DNA of 64,000 nt, from the NCBI GenBank assembly GCA_019925105.1, contig JAHGAU010000001.1:2976001-3040000 (forward strand), given 5' to 3'. The notes under the pieces were generated by a model. That model saw only the letters and a list, made by a program, of their open reading frames with translations, was not told where the DNA came from and did no database searches. Each line of letters opens with the position of its first letter. Position 1 is the stretch's first letter. The position numbers and the translations under genes are program-made. Positions 12,379 through 24,192 of this stretch are shown here, piece by piece. The stretch comes from Niebla homalea (lineage: Eukaryota > Ascomycota > Lecanoromycetes > Lecanorales > Ramalinaceae).

Positions 12379-12748
12379 GTTGGCTAGGCCGAATGCATCA
12401 ATATCAACGAGTCAAAGCTTTAGCTGCTATTCTGGGGTCAAAGGGAAGTTGATGCGATGTCCGATTCGTCACTCGCGATTCAATATCTGGCGATGCAAAA
12501 GCGGGAGGGGGAACTCGCCACTGTGCCAAACAGAACAGGTGGAAGAAGAATGCGACATAATCGATACAAGTATGATCGCAGGTTGCTACTGACGACGAGC
12601 ACGTGGCTCAGATTTACTGAGGTATGCAAACGAACAGTGGCTAGTGCTTGGTGATCTAAAAAGGGGGAAGAGGAGCCTCATTCCTCAATATCAAGATCGG
12701 TAGGAGTTGCCGTCAAAGTACAAAGGAAAAAGAACAAACCTCTCTCTC
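12379..12748. other. Intergenic spacer
   Basis: About 370 bp between the WetA-like start and the Sdh5 stop, both on the minus strand. No gene is seen. It should contain the promoter or 5' leader of the WetA-like gene. Confidence 0.6.
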
Positions 12749-13767
12749 TCAAGTATCGAAGTTTTGCACTGCTGGCATTCGACCCAATCCACCTCCACCG
12801 ATACCCTTGACGCTTTGTTCAAGCCCCTGACCGTCCACTTTGGGCTCTTCCTGGACATGTACCCCACCAGCACTTCTCTCAATCACGTGCTTCCTCAACA
12901 TGGACAGGATCTCGCTGTTCTGCCATCTTGCAGGAACAGGTCGATATGCGGGCTTGAAAGTACCTACGGTTTGCGCCCATTCGCCGCTTCTGGGAGCACC
13001 CTTGCGCCATTCATCCGCCTCTTGCTTATCCATTGCTTTGCCTTGGGCAGCGGGTGTGGAGGACTCTGGACTGCCACCTTCGGCTGTCTCGCGCGAGGTC
13101 TGCGACGGCTCCTGTGTGGCCCAGTAATAGATATCCCAGTCATTTTCGTCGAGGAAGAGGTCATATTGCTGGAGTTGCGGATGGCTCATCTTGGAGAGGT
13201 TGGCGTCGGCAAAGGTGGAGAGGAGGAGGTCACTTTCGAGAGTTCCCCTCTTCCGACTCTGATCTGCAATTGCACAATCCATGTAAGCGATTGACATGAT
13301 AGGAGGGAAGTGCAGATGATGTGAAACGGACATAACAACCTCGCCCGTATGGTATTCCCATCTTCGCCCGTTCGCCGTATCGGCTCTACCTTGAATTGAC
13401 CTCCCTCCATCTCACCTACACCAAGCTCCGCATTGACACCCTTCTCCGGACCTCCTTTCTGTGTGCCACCCGTCATGCGTTCTGTATTCTCTGGCACCGA
13501 GTCCTTTGGCGTGAACTCGGGGTCGACAGCAGTAAGAAGCTCTGGAGGAGGTTTATCCTTGCCAACGCTGGGCATCTCATTTGCCATGGTGGAGTTTGTA
13601 TTGGTCATATGAGGACCTGTAGGCCTCTCCTTTTGCTTCTCTCTCCATTCTTCTGCAGTCTCGTTCGAGTGGGGTGCAGCGAACGGTCGAGGGGCTGTGA
13701 GGGAGATGGATCTCTTGCAGATGGTCAATGGCCGGGCGACGCGGACGAAGCGTGTTACAGACGCCAT
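12749..13767 (-). CDS. SDH5: Succinate dehydrogenase assembly factor 2 (Sdh5/Emi5), mitochondrial
   Basis: Two exons, 13767-13332 and 13263-12749, give 316 aa; the 68-nt intron (GTCCGT..CAG) interrupts a Tyr codon. The splice creates the family signature [19 protein letters not shown], spanning the junction, which confirms the model. It is followed by TFAD and a region ending DWDIYYW, all typical of SDHAF2. The N-terminus is basic and rich in Ser/Arg/Thr, as expected for a mitochondrial targeting sequence. The protein helps attach FAD covalently to the flavoprotein subunit of complex II in the matrix. It is longer than the yeast protein because of a charged, Pro-rich segment before the domain and a Gly-rich tail. 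This is a conserved housekeeping gene and marks the left part of the window as core genome. Confidence 0.93.
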
Positions 13768-14731
13768 TACCGGTAATGTATTAATGTCGCTTCTGAAGGA
13801 AGATGGATTTCTCTGATGGTAACGATTGGATTCACGAATGGGTGTAAGATAGCGATCCATCCGCCGCCAAAAGATTGACATCATTCTATACCTTAGTCTT
13901 GCCACTAGCGGCTAATCCTCGGCTGATTTTGCCAAGACCTACCATATGTAAACAGGTAATTCAGCAGTAATGTCAGCTCTATTGGCCACTGCTGCTTGCA
14001 GCAGAGCCATCACTTCACTTGCATAGACGCATTTCGGACCAGAAAATCCTCAAATGGGCAGCAACATCATTTGGAAAGTATACACAGGAGGTGGGTATTT
14101 GGTGTTCTGGAGATGGGAGTTTGCATAATATCAAGCTATGAGAGAAGTGAGGAAGAAACCACTATGGTAAGAAAAATGGTTCTTGAGACCCGTGCTAGCC
14201 GTCATCCGTCCGGTCAATTTGTTTGGGTCTTGATCCAATTTTGCACCTTCAAGTATCACAGGATGACGCTGCATACCAAGCGTTGCAATCGAGATCATCG
14301 TTGTTCCTAGTGCCATCCAAACTGGCAAACCCGCTTTCATACCAGCTTGTTCATCCAATCTTTCTCTAGCCTTCATGTCCTAGGATGTCCTCGTATGAAA
14401 AGATCAATGCATGCTGTACGTTCAAGGAAATCGGAAGGAAATTGTTGAGAATAATAATAATAATATAGTTCGTAGCCTCGAAATCTGAAGCTGTTTCGTG
14501 ATAGGAAAAAATCGTTGCATGCTGTGCATCGCGGAAAGAGTAGCCCTTGAGCTGCTGCAGAATAGAAACATGCGTTCCATGCGTTCATGTCGTGAGGATC
14601 TTAAGTCGTTCCGAACGATGCAGTTCGTAGGCTGTGCTACTTCCGTAGAGAAAAAGATACCAGCAGGCGTAACGTCGAAGAATTCATGAAATCGTCTCAA
14701 GTGCCGTCATTTGAATCACCAGAGTACCAGC
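13768..14731. other. Intergenic region
   Basis: About 960 bp with no supportable gene. It holds the Sdh5 promoter and the 3' side of the SNF2 gene. A short ATA/ATT-rich stretch (AATAATAATAATAATAT, near 14450-14467) is present. Confidence 0.6.
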
Positions 14732-17700
14732 TTAGGGGAAATTTCCCAAGGAGGAGATGATTGGGTCGACCTTCCCATCTGGTGGCGGTGTTATGATGAG
14801 ATCGATCAAGTCATCTTCCTCTAGATTAATGAAGGGTTTCTTCGACTTCTTGTCCACTTTGACATCTCCAAACAGCTTGAGCATGTCGCAGCTGGGCATC
14901 TTGGAGAGCAGATCTTGATCGCCAATAGCATGAGCGATGTTTGTTTGCTTGTTCTGCTGCATTCCATCGAGTCTCTCGTCAACGGAATCTTCGACAAGCA
15001 TGCGCGCGAGGGCGGTCTCCTTTTTCTGGCCGATGCGATAGATGCGACCAAATGCTTGGTCTTCGGCGCACCTATTATACCACAAGTCTACGAGGATGAC
15101 TCGTGACGCCGCGGTCAGATTCACTATAGAGTCTGTCAGTCCGTGGCCGAATGCAGAACGAGAGAACCGGGGAACCACTGACGTCCGATACTGCCACAAT
15201 GGAGGGATGCGATCATGACCTTCTTGGTGCACTCTGATGCTTTGAAATCCTTGAGTACTCTAGCGCGCTGTGTGTTGGTCATCTTGCCATTATACTACGA
15301 CATATTAGCGCGTTGCACTGCTCCAAAGGGATCCGACATTCACATGGCAATACTCCCAGTCATTGACCTCGCACATCTTTCCCAGAATTTGCATACTGAA
15401 CCTATGGTCAGTCTTGATATTATTTAAATAGGTGATGACTATAATCTTACGTCATGTGAAATTGACTAAACACAATAATCTTCTGGCGAGGGTCATCTTG
15501 GAGCCAACTTCGTATCTGAGCTTGCACAGCCAGAGTCTTGGAGGAGAGAAGCAGCTTCCCCTCATGCCAGACCCACTTCAGAACCACCTTCCTGGGTTTC
15601 TTCTTTGCATGTCCGTCGACAACGAATCGGAGGGGGTCCGTAATTTCAAGTTCCTTGACGTTGGAACAAACTTCCATGGTTCGAAACTTCGTGTTGCAGG
15701 TCACGCATGGTGTTTGATCGAAACCTTGGTTAGCAGCCTTCATGCCAAGCGCCCCTAGACAGCCGAAACAATACACGTGTAGACAGCTTGTCACCGTAGG
15801 CGATTGTGGCGACTTTTTGCACGACTGGCAGAGGATCTCCTTTTGATATTTGGCAAGATTGCCACTTTGGAGGAGTCCCTGCAGGAACTTTCGCAACTTT
15901 TTGGAAAGTCCCTCAGTAGCTTCATTGTACTCCCCATCCGAATGCTCTTCTGCCGCTTGTTTGGGTCCTCCCTTTGCCTCTATCAGGCGCCGTAATGCTA
16001 CAATCATCTCTCCGGTCCCTGGCTCCTCGCTCCCTGGAATATTCTCTACAGCCTTTTCTAACCTGGTAATGCTATCCATGTTGAGCATTTCCTGGAAAAT
16101 GTGTTGAGCTTGGAAGATGTGGGCGGTACATTGTCTCAGAAGCATGTACATTGCCAGCATCAAACCCTTATCCTTGTCCAAACTACCGTGTTGTGCGGCT
16201 TCTTTGTTCAAGTGTTTAACGAAGCGTCGGTGGAGGATGGCATATAGCACGCGCTCGACTGCGCTCAGAACGACATTTTCTGAGCACTGTTTGAAGATGG
16301 GAAGCGTAACGATCGGCCTTCCAAATACCTTAGTCGCCATCGTTCGTCGGATCATAATACGGTCCAGGATGCACTTCAATCGCTTGTACTGGTCCACTTC
16401 ATAATTACAGAAGTGTTTCGTGAATTCCTCATACGATCCCGTCCTCGGCACACGAAGAAACTTGAAGTAGGGATAGAGTTCTTCAACCTCTGAAGGACTA
16501 TCAGCGGAAGTGAGCGCAACTTTTCAGACCTACTCACTATTCGCGATTGGAGTCCCGGAAAGTGTCCACCGATGTTTCGCGGTCAAAGCCCTGCATGCAA
16601 TGGATGTTTGACTCTTGTGATTCTTCACCACCTGAGATTCGTCGAGTACAACGCGATAGAAAGAAGTTCGATGAAGCAAGCCACGATCTTCTTCCCACAC
16701 TGCTTGCCACCAGGCTGTCAGCTCTTCGGCACAAGTGATGTCGTCCGGTGGTTGAGCGTTCGGGAAAGATTTCACTACTTCGTGATACGTCGTCAGCAGG
16801 ACGTCCGCATTCTCAAGAACAATCTTCAAAATCTTGTCCGGTAAGAGAGTGGGTGCTTTGTGTAAGTATGGTTCTTGAAATGCGTTGGGCGCTGCATGTT
16901 TCTCTATCTCGGCCGCCCATTGGTCAACAAGGGCAGATTGAGCCACGATCAGGGTGCACCTGGATTTATCCTTCTTTTTGGGAGGATTGCAGACCATGAG
17001 TGCAATTGTTTCAACCGTCTTTCCAAGGCCCATTGTGTCAGCATTGATGCCCCCAATGGGCGCAATACGCCCGATTTCTCGTGCTTTCATGAACGCTGCG
17101 CCCTGTACTTGATGGTGTGGAAGTGAAGACACCATGCCTTGGACGGTCCAGGTGTCATCACCAGTCGGGAGAACTTTGTCTCCACGACCCAAGGTTTTGA
17201 TACACTGATGAAGGAAGTTCTTTTCTTGCCTAAAGCCATGAGAATTTGGGAGGCCTTCAACGATCTTCGCAAGATAAGCTTCCGTGTCAAGCTCGTCATT
17301 GCGCGGTGCCGGGCTTGTGGCTCGATTGTTAGCGGCGTCGACTAATGTATTGCTGGTAATGAGGCTATCGAAGGGTTCATTCAGAAAGCCTGGCTGTTTG
17401 CGAGATTTCCTCTTTGATTTTGCCTTCTTCAACCCATGCGATGTACCATTCCGATCGTTCTGCATATTTTCGATCTCGCTCTCATCCTCATCAGAACTCT
17501 GTACCGAGCCACCGGTCCCACTAGCGAGAAATCTTTCAAGTCCGGATTTCATGCTTTGCTCCAAATCGTTCGACAGATCGGCTGAGGTTTCAGCTTTGAT
17601 ACTCTTGATCTTCTTGCGGCGCTTCTTAGGCGGCAAAGCATCGGATCTGGTGTATTGCTCAGAAGACAGTTTATTTTCGCTGCTGCATTGTGTGGAGTCA

Positions 17701-18062
17701 GGTAGACTCAAATATTTCTGGAATTCGTCCTGGTCCCATTGATTCATTATCTTGTCCCATTTTGGGAGCTCAAGGTCAATTGTAGTTGTGTCTAACGGTC
17801 GTTGCTCAGCCAGCCGGAGCTCTGATTCTGGAGAATCGATGACATCCTGCATGACTTGGAGTTCATCATTATGATTTCTTGGTAGTAAGTTGGGAGGCAA
17901 TAAGTCATTGACATCAAGTTCGGAGCTGACTGGATCGTTACTAGTTTGAGATATCAAACCAGCAGCGATGTTCATGTCCTCATGGTTCGATGTAGGCACA
18001 AAATTGTCGTAGCATCCAAAGCACACCTCACGGGGGCTCGTCATGAATGTTTCGTTGATCAT
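14732..18062 (-). CDS. SNF2-family DNA-dependent ATPase with RING finger (RAD5/RAD16/HLTF-like)
   Basis: Five exons fit on the minus strand: 18062-16538, 16489-15451, 15395-15344, 15294-15183 and 15123-14732, giving 1039 aa with phase kept at four introns of 48-59 nt. The acceptor of intron 2 could be a few codons earlier. Residues 1-280 are charged and probably disordered, with Lys-rich patches. The helicase N-lobe has MGLGKT (344-349), the Walker B-like DESQ (474-477) and SGTPIAN. A C3HC4 RING finger (Cys/His between about 729 and 773) sits between the two lobes, as in Rad5, Rad16 and HLTF. The C-lobe shows IVFSQFHMT, GLNLTAASRVI and the QAFGRIYRIGQ motif VI. Such proteins remodel DNA-bound complexes, often with ubiquitin ligase activity through the RING. 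Nuclear location is expected. The exact cellular role is not clear, and an additional upstream exon cannot be excluded. Confidence 0.9.
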
Positions 18063-19437
18063 GTCGCCGTATCTTGGTAACTCACCAGTGGCAGCCCAAC
18101 GTTAGAGACGTATCGAATGAGTATCGGCGCGGCCTTTTGCCCTGCTTGGTAGTATGCGAAATAGTCACGGTCGATATGGCAACAGTATATAGTACTGTTG
18201 TTCTGCACTCAACAACTTCAAAATGGACAGATCAAGGAACAGCAGGAGATAACAGTGCGTGCTCTCTAGTATGATGCCGTGCCAGGTTGAAATGCGTTGG
18301 AAATGTTGATGAAGATCATTGTCCGAGGGTTGGGTGATGTATCAAGTAATGTAGGGCAAGAGATGTAAAGTAAATATCAGAGTGTTAGGGCGCGGCGAAC
18401 GGGTGAAAGAGAGTCTTTCGGGACAAGTAAATTGAGAGAGGCTGAAAGAGTGAGGTGAAAGATGAAAGGTGGGCAAAGAAGCTACCAAAGATTTGAATTG
18501 AGGTGAGACTGAGATGAAGTGATCAGCCTACTATGTCGGGGAATATGATGACATCAGTCAATCAAGCTTGGTACTTGTGAGCTTGACGAGTAACGAGCGA
18601 GTGGTAGAAAAGAAAGAGTAGGACTGTCTAGATGTCGGCTAGTATTCCGGGTTATGATGTGTAATACAAAGGCATGATGTGTGATTGAAAGCGAAGCTCC
18701 TGATCAAATAGAGTTCAAAAGAGTTTGCACAACAAGATAGAGACTTGGTGGATGAGAAGTAATCAGGAGACTTGACACTGACATGAGACTTGACTTGAGC
18801 CCGGTGGGATCTTCGATGTTTATCCTCAAGTGGCGGTGAGCCTCGAGCGTAGTGCCAAGGCTTTTGATCCGAATGGCATGAAAGAATGCTTACAGCGTTT
18901 GCGAAATCCTTACTTTTCACGTTTGAGGTGCAGTCTGATCAGTCATAGGGGCCCCTTCTGTACGTTAGTCGTCCGATGTAGCGTAGCCATTACTAGAGCA
19001 AGAGATGGGGCTGCTTTCAGGAGCCTAGCATAATCTTCTATGATCATGCCAAAAGACAATTGTAGTAAAGATCCGCCATCAGGCCTCAGTGAAGAAGACA
19101 CGTCCTGAGCCTTGTTGAATATTCATCATCCTGAGCTATGTTCAATGCGGATTCTCCTGCGACAGAAATCGGAGAGAGCAAGGGCAAATTTAACTCGTGA
19201 TCGAGCGTGAAAATGCGAAAATACTACTTCAGGTCCATTACCATGAGATAAGACCTCAACGTGCCGACAGAATGGGTATGGTGAAACTGGCTGGTAACTC
19301 TTCATAACCAAGACAAATCAAGAGCAAGCCCTTCCGACGAAATGTGTGAAATTGACTTGCTCTCGTTTTGCAAAAGGCAAACCTTTCGCATTGCAGAACT
19401 ACCGAAGCAGCCAGCGATGCAGCAATATCGCAAGCAA
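18063..19437. other. Intergenic region
   Basis: About 1.4 kb without a recognisable gene. The part from 18340 to 18640 is strongly purine-rich on the plus strand (GAGAGAGG, GAAAGAGTGAGG), so it is pyrimidine-rich upstream of the SNF2 gene on its coding strand. That is compatible with a fungal CT-rich promoter. Confidence 0.5.
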
Positions 19438-20154
19438 TCAGACACCTCCAACCGTCGTCATCCCAAACACCGCACACGACCCCTGCCTGAATGCGCTCTG
19501 CCCTTGTATCCTCCGTCGTTTCCGCTCCAGCACGGCCAGCGCGCTACAGACCACCATATCTACCATCTCGGCGCTCACATGCGCACCCACCCTCAACTCA
19601 CCTACCTCTTCCGCCCCTTGGCTGTCATGAACATTACGATCACGCTTCGAAAGGCGCCGCCACAATGCGAAGATGTCCTTGTACTTGAATATCGCAAATA
19701 CCTCTGTTGTCGCATCATCGGTCAGCTGCAGCAGATCTTGGTCTGCGCTGATGGGCTGCCACCACATGGTTCGTTGCCCTGGTCCTGTGCATTTGTACTT
19801 TTGAGAGACCCAGCTCTTCAGCGAGAGTACCTGGGTGCCGCTGGTTGGGGCGTAGTTAATGGATACATTGTTGCTGCTGAAGGATGTGAAGCGAACCTCG
19901 GCACAAAGTGATTGAGTGCTGTGTGAGATTTTGGTGATGACGATACCAGGTTTTCGGCTCATGATGCCGCTGGGGGCCAATTCGATGTCATAGTTTAGAA
20001 TGGATGGATTCAAGCAGTTGACGGGGGTGAGTGACTGGGTATTGGGAGATGGCTGTTGGAGGGTGTAACTGGTGAATGCTTCCATGTCGACGAAGAATGT
20101 GGTTGGAATTCGATTCAATGTAATTCGAAATCGGGTAGGTAAAAGGTCTGACAT
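19438..20154 (-). CDS. Uncharacterised protein, possible tubby-C-like fold
   Basis: The conservative model starts at ATG 20154 and runs without intron for 238 aa. The middle has alternating hydrophobic residues typical of beta sheet. The C-terminal segment EMVDMVVCSALAVLERKRRR looks like the final buried helix seen in fungal tubby-C/LURP-like proteins, so I suggest that fold; no function follows. The same frame stays open upstream to a TAA near 20298. Beyond that it continues, after a TAG at 20341-20343, into another open stretch reaching 20772. The real gene may therefore have an extra N-terminal exon, possibly joined by a 78-nt intron with a weak GTTCTT donor, or it may be an older, longer gene that has decayed. 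No membrane segment or signal peptide is seen. Confidence 0.5.
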   Translation of the reverse strand: MSDLLPTRFRITLNRIPTTFFVDMEAFTSYTLQQPSPNTQSLTPVNCLNPSILNYDIELAPSGIMSRKPGIVITKISHSTQSLCAEVRFTSFSSNNVSINYAPTSGTQVLSLKSWVSQKYKCTGPGQRTMWWQPISADQDLLQLTDDATTEVFAIFKYKDIFALWRRLSKRDRNVHDSQGAEEVGELRVGAHVSAEMVDMVVCSALAVLERKRRRIQGQSAFRQGSCAVFGMTTVGGV

Positions 20155-21238
20155 TAATGAGACAGAGTCAGGACTCCATTGGGCACAGCCTCGACGGTTT
20201 TTCCCTGCTGCGCCACGTTCTTCGGGATACCCAATCTTGCATTTTAGCACACTTGAAACAACCTCGTCCGCTTCAAAGATATCGCAAGAGAATTACACCT
20301 TGATCGTGGCTTGGAAGAGCGCTTCTATCCCTGTGTACTCCTAAGAACATTCCATTGTCCATGTCGTATACATCAGCTGGCTGTGGTAGGGCTCTTTAAC
20401 ATCATACCGAGAGTATAATGACCGACTGGTAGGGTTGAGCGCAACTTTCATCGAAGACCCAATCCTCACCGTAAGTTCTTCCACGACTTGCCATAATTGA
20501 GAGGAATGGTGAGGGGCCAGCGTCTGACACCTTTCCTCCGTGACGCGCCCCGCGGTGTGCACAGCGATCGATCTATGACGAAAGTTCCTCTTGTACATTG
20601 TACTCATGCCCGACAACGCGTACAAAGCCACTGAATTTGCATACGCGTTCATCTCCGGTAGACCCACCCCCCTTCGCATTATGCAAGTCTGCGCTGTCAA
20701 GGGTCCAGGGTCCTCCCTCGAATACCCGAGGTAAGCAGTGTGATGGGATCTGTGAAGCTCGATCGATAGCATGCATCATCCAAGTGTGATGCGAGTGAAT
20801 ATACGCAAATCTGACTGATTCGGCACGGCTACTCTGATGCACCGCGATCATGCCTAGTGTTTGATACCTCGGATAGGATGGATCGCATCAACAGACTTGG
20901 CGTTGCGACATAGTATGCAGGATTGCTTTTGGTGCTGTCGCTCCAGGTTCGGCACTTGTCAGATGGCAACTCCGAGTGCATTGACCGCTTCATCAGTACG
21001 TCATTGCCTAGCCTTCACGGATAACATTATTTATTCACCGAGCGGCTTTCCAATGTTGCTATAATCCTGGATCAGCACATGAACTGCACCTCTCGTTACG
21101 ATCCCAATATCTTGGCTTAAGCCTTTAGTGTAGTCACAGTCAGCTTGAAACGAGTGTCAGCCTTCCAGCTCAACCTTTACACGGCATTCGTCATCATCTC
21201 AGCCAATTTCCCAAACGTGCAGGGTACTAGCCTATACC
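20155..21238. other. Intergenic region with possible 5' extension of the minus-strand gene
   Basis: The minus-strand frame of the tubby-like gene remains mostly open here, broken by two stops, so part of this stretch may be coding or former coding sequence. From about 20860 to 21238 I see no gene. This part should contain the promoter of the O-methyltransferase. Confidence 0.4.
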
Positions 21239-22556
21239 ATGGGCAGCTTTACAAGCCTAGCAGAGGAGGCTTTGCTCCACGCCAAAGCTCTTGACGCTTA
21301 CCTAGTCTCTCAGAACAAAGGCCCCGCCTCTTTCGAACACGACAACTTCGCTTCCCTGCCCTCGGCCCTAGCGAACCATCGGGAGGGCCTGATAGACACT
21401 TCCCAGACCCTCAAACAGCTCGCTCAAGGCCCGTCCGACATCCTGATTGAAGCGACGTGGGCCGGCGCTGACGGGATATCTCTGGGCGCCATTTATGACT
21501 TTCAGCTTGCCAAACAGGTTCCGTTGGAAGGCACGGCGACATATGTGGAGATCGCCGAGGCAAGCGGAATGGATAAGGCGCTTGTGGAGAGGATTCTGCG
21601 GCATGCGATGACAATGCGAATCTTCACTGAGGACCCACCAGGGCACGTATGCCACACGGCTGCATCGCGACAATTGGCTACAGATCCGGAGGCGCATGAT
21701 ATGCTGGGTTTTATAATGCAGGAAATGTGGCCTGCGGCGGGGAAAACGAACGAGGCCTTAAGGCGATATCGCAATTCGCAGGAACCGGGGGAGACTGGGT
21801 TCGCGCTTGCGCATAACGATCCTGGCACTCCGATGTTTAAACATCTGGCCAGATATCCTGAAAGGGTGAGGCGGATGGATGCTGCCATGAGGTATTGGGG
21901 GAGGTCTGACAGGTTGAATGTAAAGTATTTGGTGGAAGGTTTCGACTGGAGTCGGTTTGATTATGTGGGATCGACGATGGTGGACGTTGGTGGTGGACAA
22001 GGTGCCGTCACACTTGCAGTCGCGGAGGCTACTGAGCATATGAAATTTGTCGTACAAGATGTGGCAGGGAATGCCGAAGATGGGCGTAAGGCGTTGCCGG
22101 TAAGTTTGAAAGGTAGAGTGGAATTCATGGCGCACGACTTCTTTGAGAAGCAGCCGGTGCAAGGCGCGCAAGTGTATTTTCTCCGATGGATCTTGCATGA
22201 CTGGAGCGATAAGTACGCACTCAAGATACTGCGTAGCTTGATTCCTGCCTTGAGACATGGCTCTAGGATCATTCTGTATGAGTGGATACTGGCCGATGGG
22301 CCTGAGACGAGATGTACGGAGAAGCAAGCGTGGTAGGTTCCGCTCATCATTATGTTCTCGTCCAACCGCTCATATTGACCTTGTGCATGACAGGGACCGT
22401 GACCTCATGATGTTGGGAATTTTCAATGGGCGTGAAAGGACGGCAAAGGCTTTTGAAGATATGTTCCACGAATGTGACTCAAGATTCGAGGTCAAACCCG
22501 CGGTGAAGCCGAAAGGAAGCGGCCTTTCCATCGTGGAAGCTGTCTGGGGATCTTGA
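21239..22556 (+). CDS. SAM-dependent O-methyltransferase (plant COMT-like, fungal secondary metabolism type)
   Basis: Two exons, 21239-22332 and 22394-22556, give 418 aa; the 61-nt intron (GTAGGT..CAG) interrupts a Trp codon. An N-terminal winged-helix dimerisation region covers about residues 30-180. The Rossmann domain has the SAM-binding motif MVDVGGGQGAV (GGG-Q-G at 251-255). The family's catalytic His is in RWILHDWSD (H320), followed by ILYEWILAD and, after the intron, DLMMLGIFNGRERT. By family it transfers a methyl group from SAM to a hydroxyl on an aromatic or polyketide substrate in the cytosol. It points away from the polyketide cluster and lies about 12.5 kb from the first clear cluster gene, so membership is uncertain. 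Nothing looks broken. Confidence 0.9.
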
Positions 22557-23414
22557 GAAGTGGAAATTTGTATTACACGCCTGATTTGGCCTCAGCCACT
22601 TGGCTGCTGGCCATGGGTAGGAGTGTCAGCGAAGAGATTCGTCATGAATAGCTTGGTGTAGCGGCCTCATGCCACCAGCCGCCGCGTAGAATAGCTGTCT
22701 GATGTATCAATCTAACGTTGTGAAAGTTGCAGTAGCCAAACCTGCATAAGTTCCCTCCGAATTATTCAATAGCTTGGTTCCAGGTAAGGCAATGATGTTG
22801 TCGCCTTTAGCCATCAGCTCCGTAGCAACCAGGCAGATAAAGGACACCCTGTTCTGCTGCCTGTCGGCATCAAGCATTTTCGCGGGCGCAAGTTTGTATT
22901 TCTGCGTGACGGCATTCCGATCGACCCACGCCAGCGTCGGAAAGCCTTCAGATACGGGCATGGACAGTTGACAGCCAATCAAAAGCGACATTCAGGGTCA
23001 CAGCGTCAAGAATTTTCTTTGTCGACTTTCCCAGCGGGTCACCCGTGTCAAAGCCATGGCGTGCTTGCATGCATATGAATGATCCCGCATGCTGCCTTAT
23101 ACACTGGTAGACTACGGCTGCATGCCTTGTGAGGAAGAAGGAACTTGAGTCGTATTCAAGTAAATTACTTTTAAGATGCTGGGGATTACTTCATGGAGAA
23201 GGCTCAGTACAGCTATAGGAGCTGATTCGTCGGCTGAAATTCTATGGGCCCAGACTAAGCCTGTTTACTGATCTGATGTTGTGAAACGGTGTGTCCGCGT
23301 TCGCAGTGCCAATATGTCCATTCTCCTGGTTTTGTAAGCTTGGCGATTGAATCTTCAAGTGGAGGCTGCTGAAGTCGGATTTCGAAAAGATCTCACATCG
23401 GAAGCGCAATGAGG
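22557..23414. other. Gene-poor stretch with degenerate coding remnants
   Basis: Apart from the weak aldo-keto reductase relic listed separately, a 40-codon minus-strand frame (about 22949-23071) reads like coding sequence but ends in a stop and has no recognised family. No intact gene is seen. Confidence 0.45.
22707..22991 (-). pseudogene. Possible aldo-keto reductase remnant
   Basis: A minus-strand frame of 94 codons contains AKGDNIIALPGTK, close to the aldo-keto reductase cofactor motif (usually AQGD-IIPIPGTK), followed by an E and small residues as in the family. The remainder does not match well, and no barrel strands or catalytic Tyr/Lys were found upstream in the same frame. I read it as a decayed fragment; chance resemblance is possible. 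Confidence 0.3.
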
Positions 23415-24192
23415 CTAAATGACGGTCTTTGTAAGCGCAAGAAGGTTGAAGCTTCCTTCTGCGTCTGCTTTAGCAATCCGCTTTCGGATGCACTCTCGCA
23501 CAGAAGCTTCCAGCAGGTCATCACGCTCGTTCAACTGAACATCCGTGTCGATAGGTCCAGCAGCATCGCCATCCACTTCATGGACAGTCCCGTTTCGGGA
23601 CTTGATAAAGCATACGTAGTGAAGATCGACTTCCTCGTCCAAAGCTGGGACCGCAGTCGAACCACGCAGGGCAGCCTCTTGGTATGTGATCTCGAGCTCG
23701 GGAGACTGTCCAAGGATCACCGAGCGAAGTGTCGGCGGCTTACTTATAAGTTCATCTAGTAATGAGTCTGGAACTGATATGCAGCGTAAAGTCGATTAGC
23801 GATTAGTGAAACAGAGGGACTTTTTGCCACGACTGAAACATACCGATGAAGCGTCGCGTATTTGCATTAATGGTAGCGTGCAGGAGTGCCTATAGACCGC
23901 AAGCATTATGTGGGATCCAGACTAGTCTGTCGGTGAAATTGGAGGAGGGTACGACTAAGCCTGGTGGATCGTCATACTCTTCATCTTTTGTCGGGAGAAT
24001 GAGGATAAGAGCCAGCACAGGCCATTGCACAAATTCAAGCGGTGAGGCGTCTTCCATGGACCAAATGTCGGTGAAGGTAAGATCGCTGGAGACTCCCAAT
24101 TTGTGCATAAGATCGGAGAAGACTTTGGGGTCGGACTTGTTCGGCGTCAGAGTCTTTGCATATGGGCTTGATGAGGCTGTTTTCTTTGCCAT
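23415..24192 (-). pseudogene. Ubiquitin C-terminal hydrolase (UCH/Yuh1 type), interrupted by stop codon
   Basis: Two exons, 24192-23844 and 23773-23415, cover a full-length UCH-type cysteine protease of 236 codons; the 70-nt intron (GTATGT..CAG) keeps phase. Family features are clear: LMHKLGVS and WPVLALILILP in the N part, the active-site block NACGL (Cys at codon 98), then ALLHA, and in exon 2 SPELE, the catalytic His in DLHYVCFI and Asp in EVDGD-AGPID. Two defects are seen. Codon 101, directly after NACGL, is TAG (23890-23892) where Tyr, Met or Ile is usual. In addition, the segment before the active-site Cys is short (WIPHNAC) and lacks the Q-x-x-G residues that supply the oxyanion-hole Gln. 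The copy therefore looks inactive. A sequencing error could explain the stop but not the missing Gln. Confidence 0.85.
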
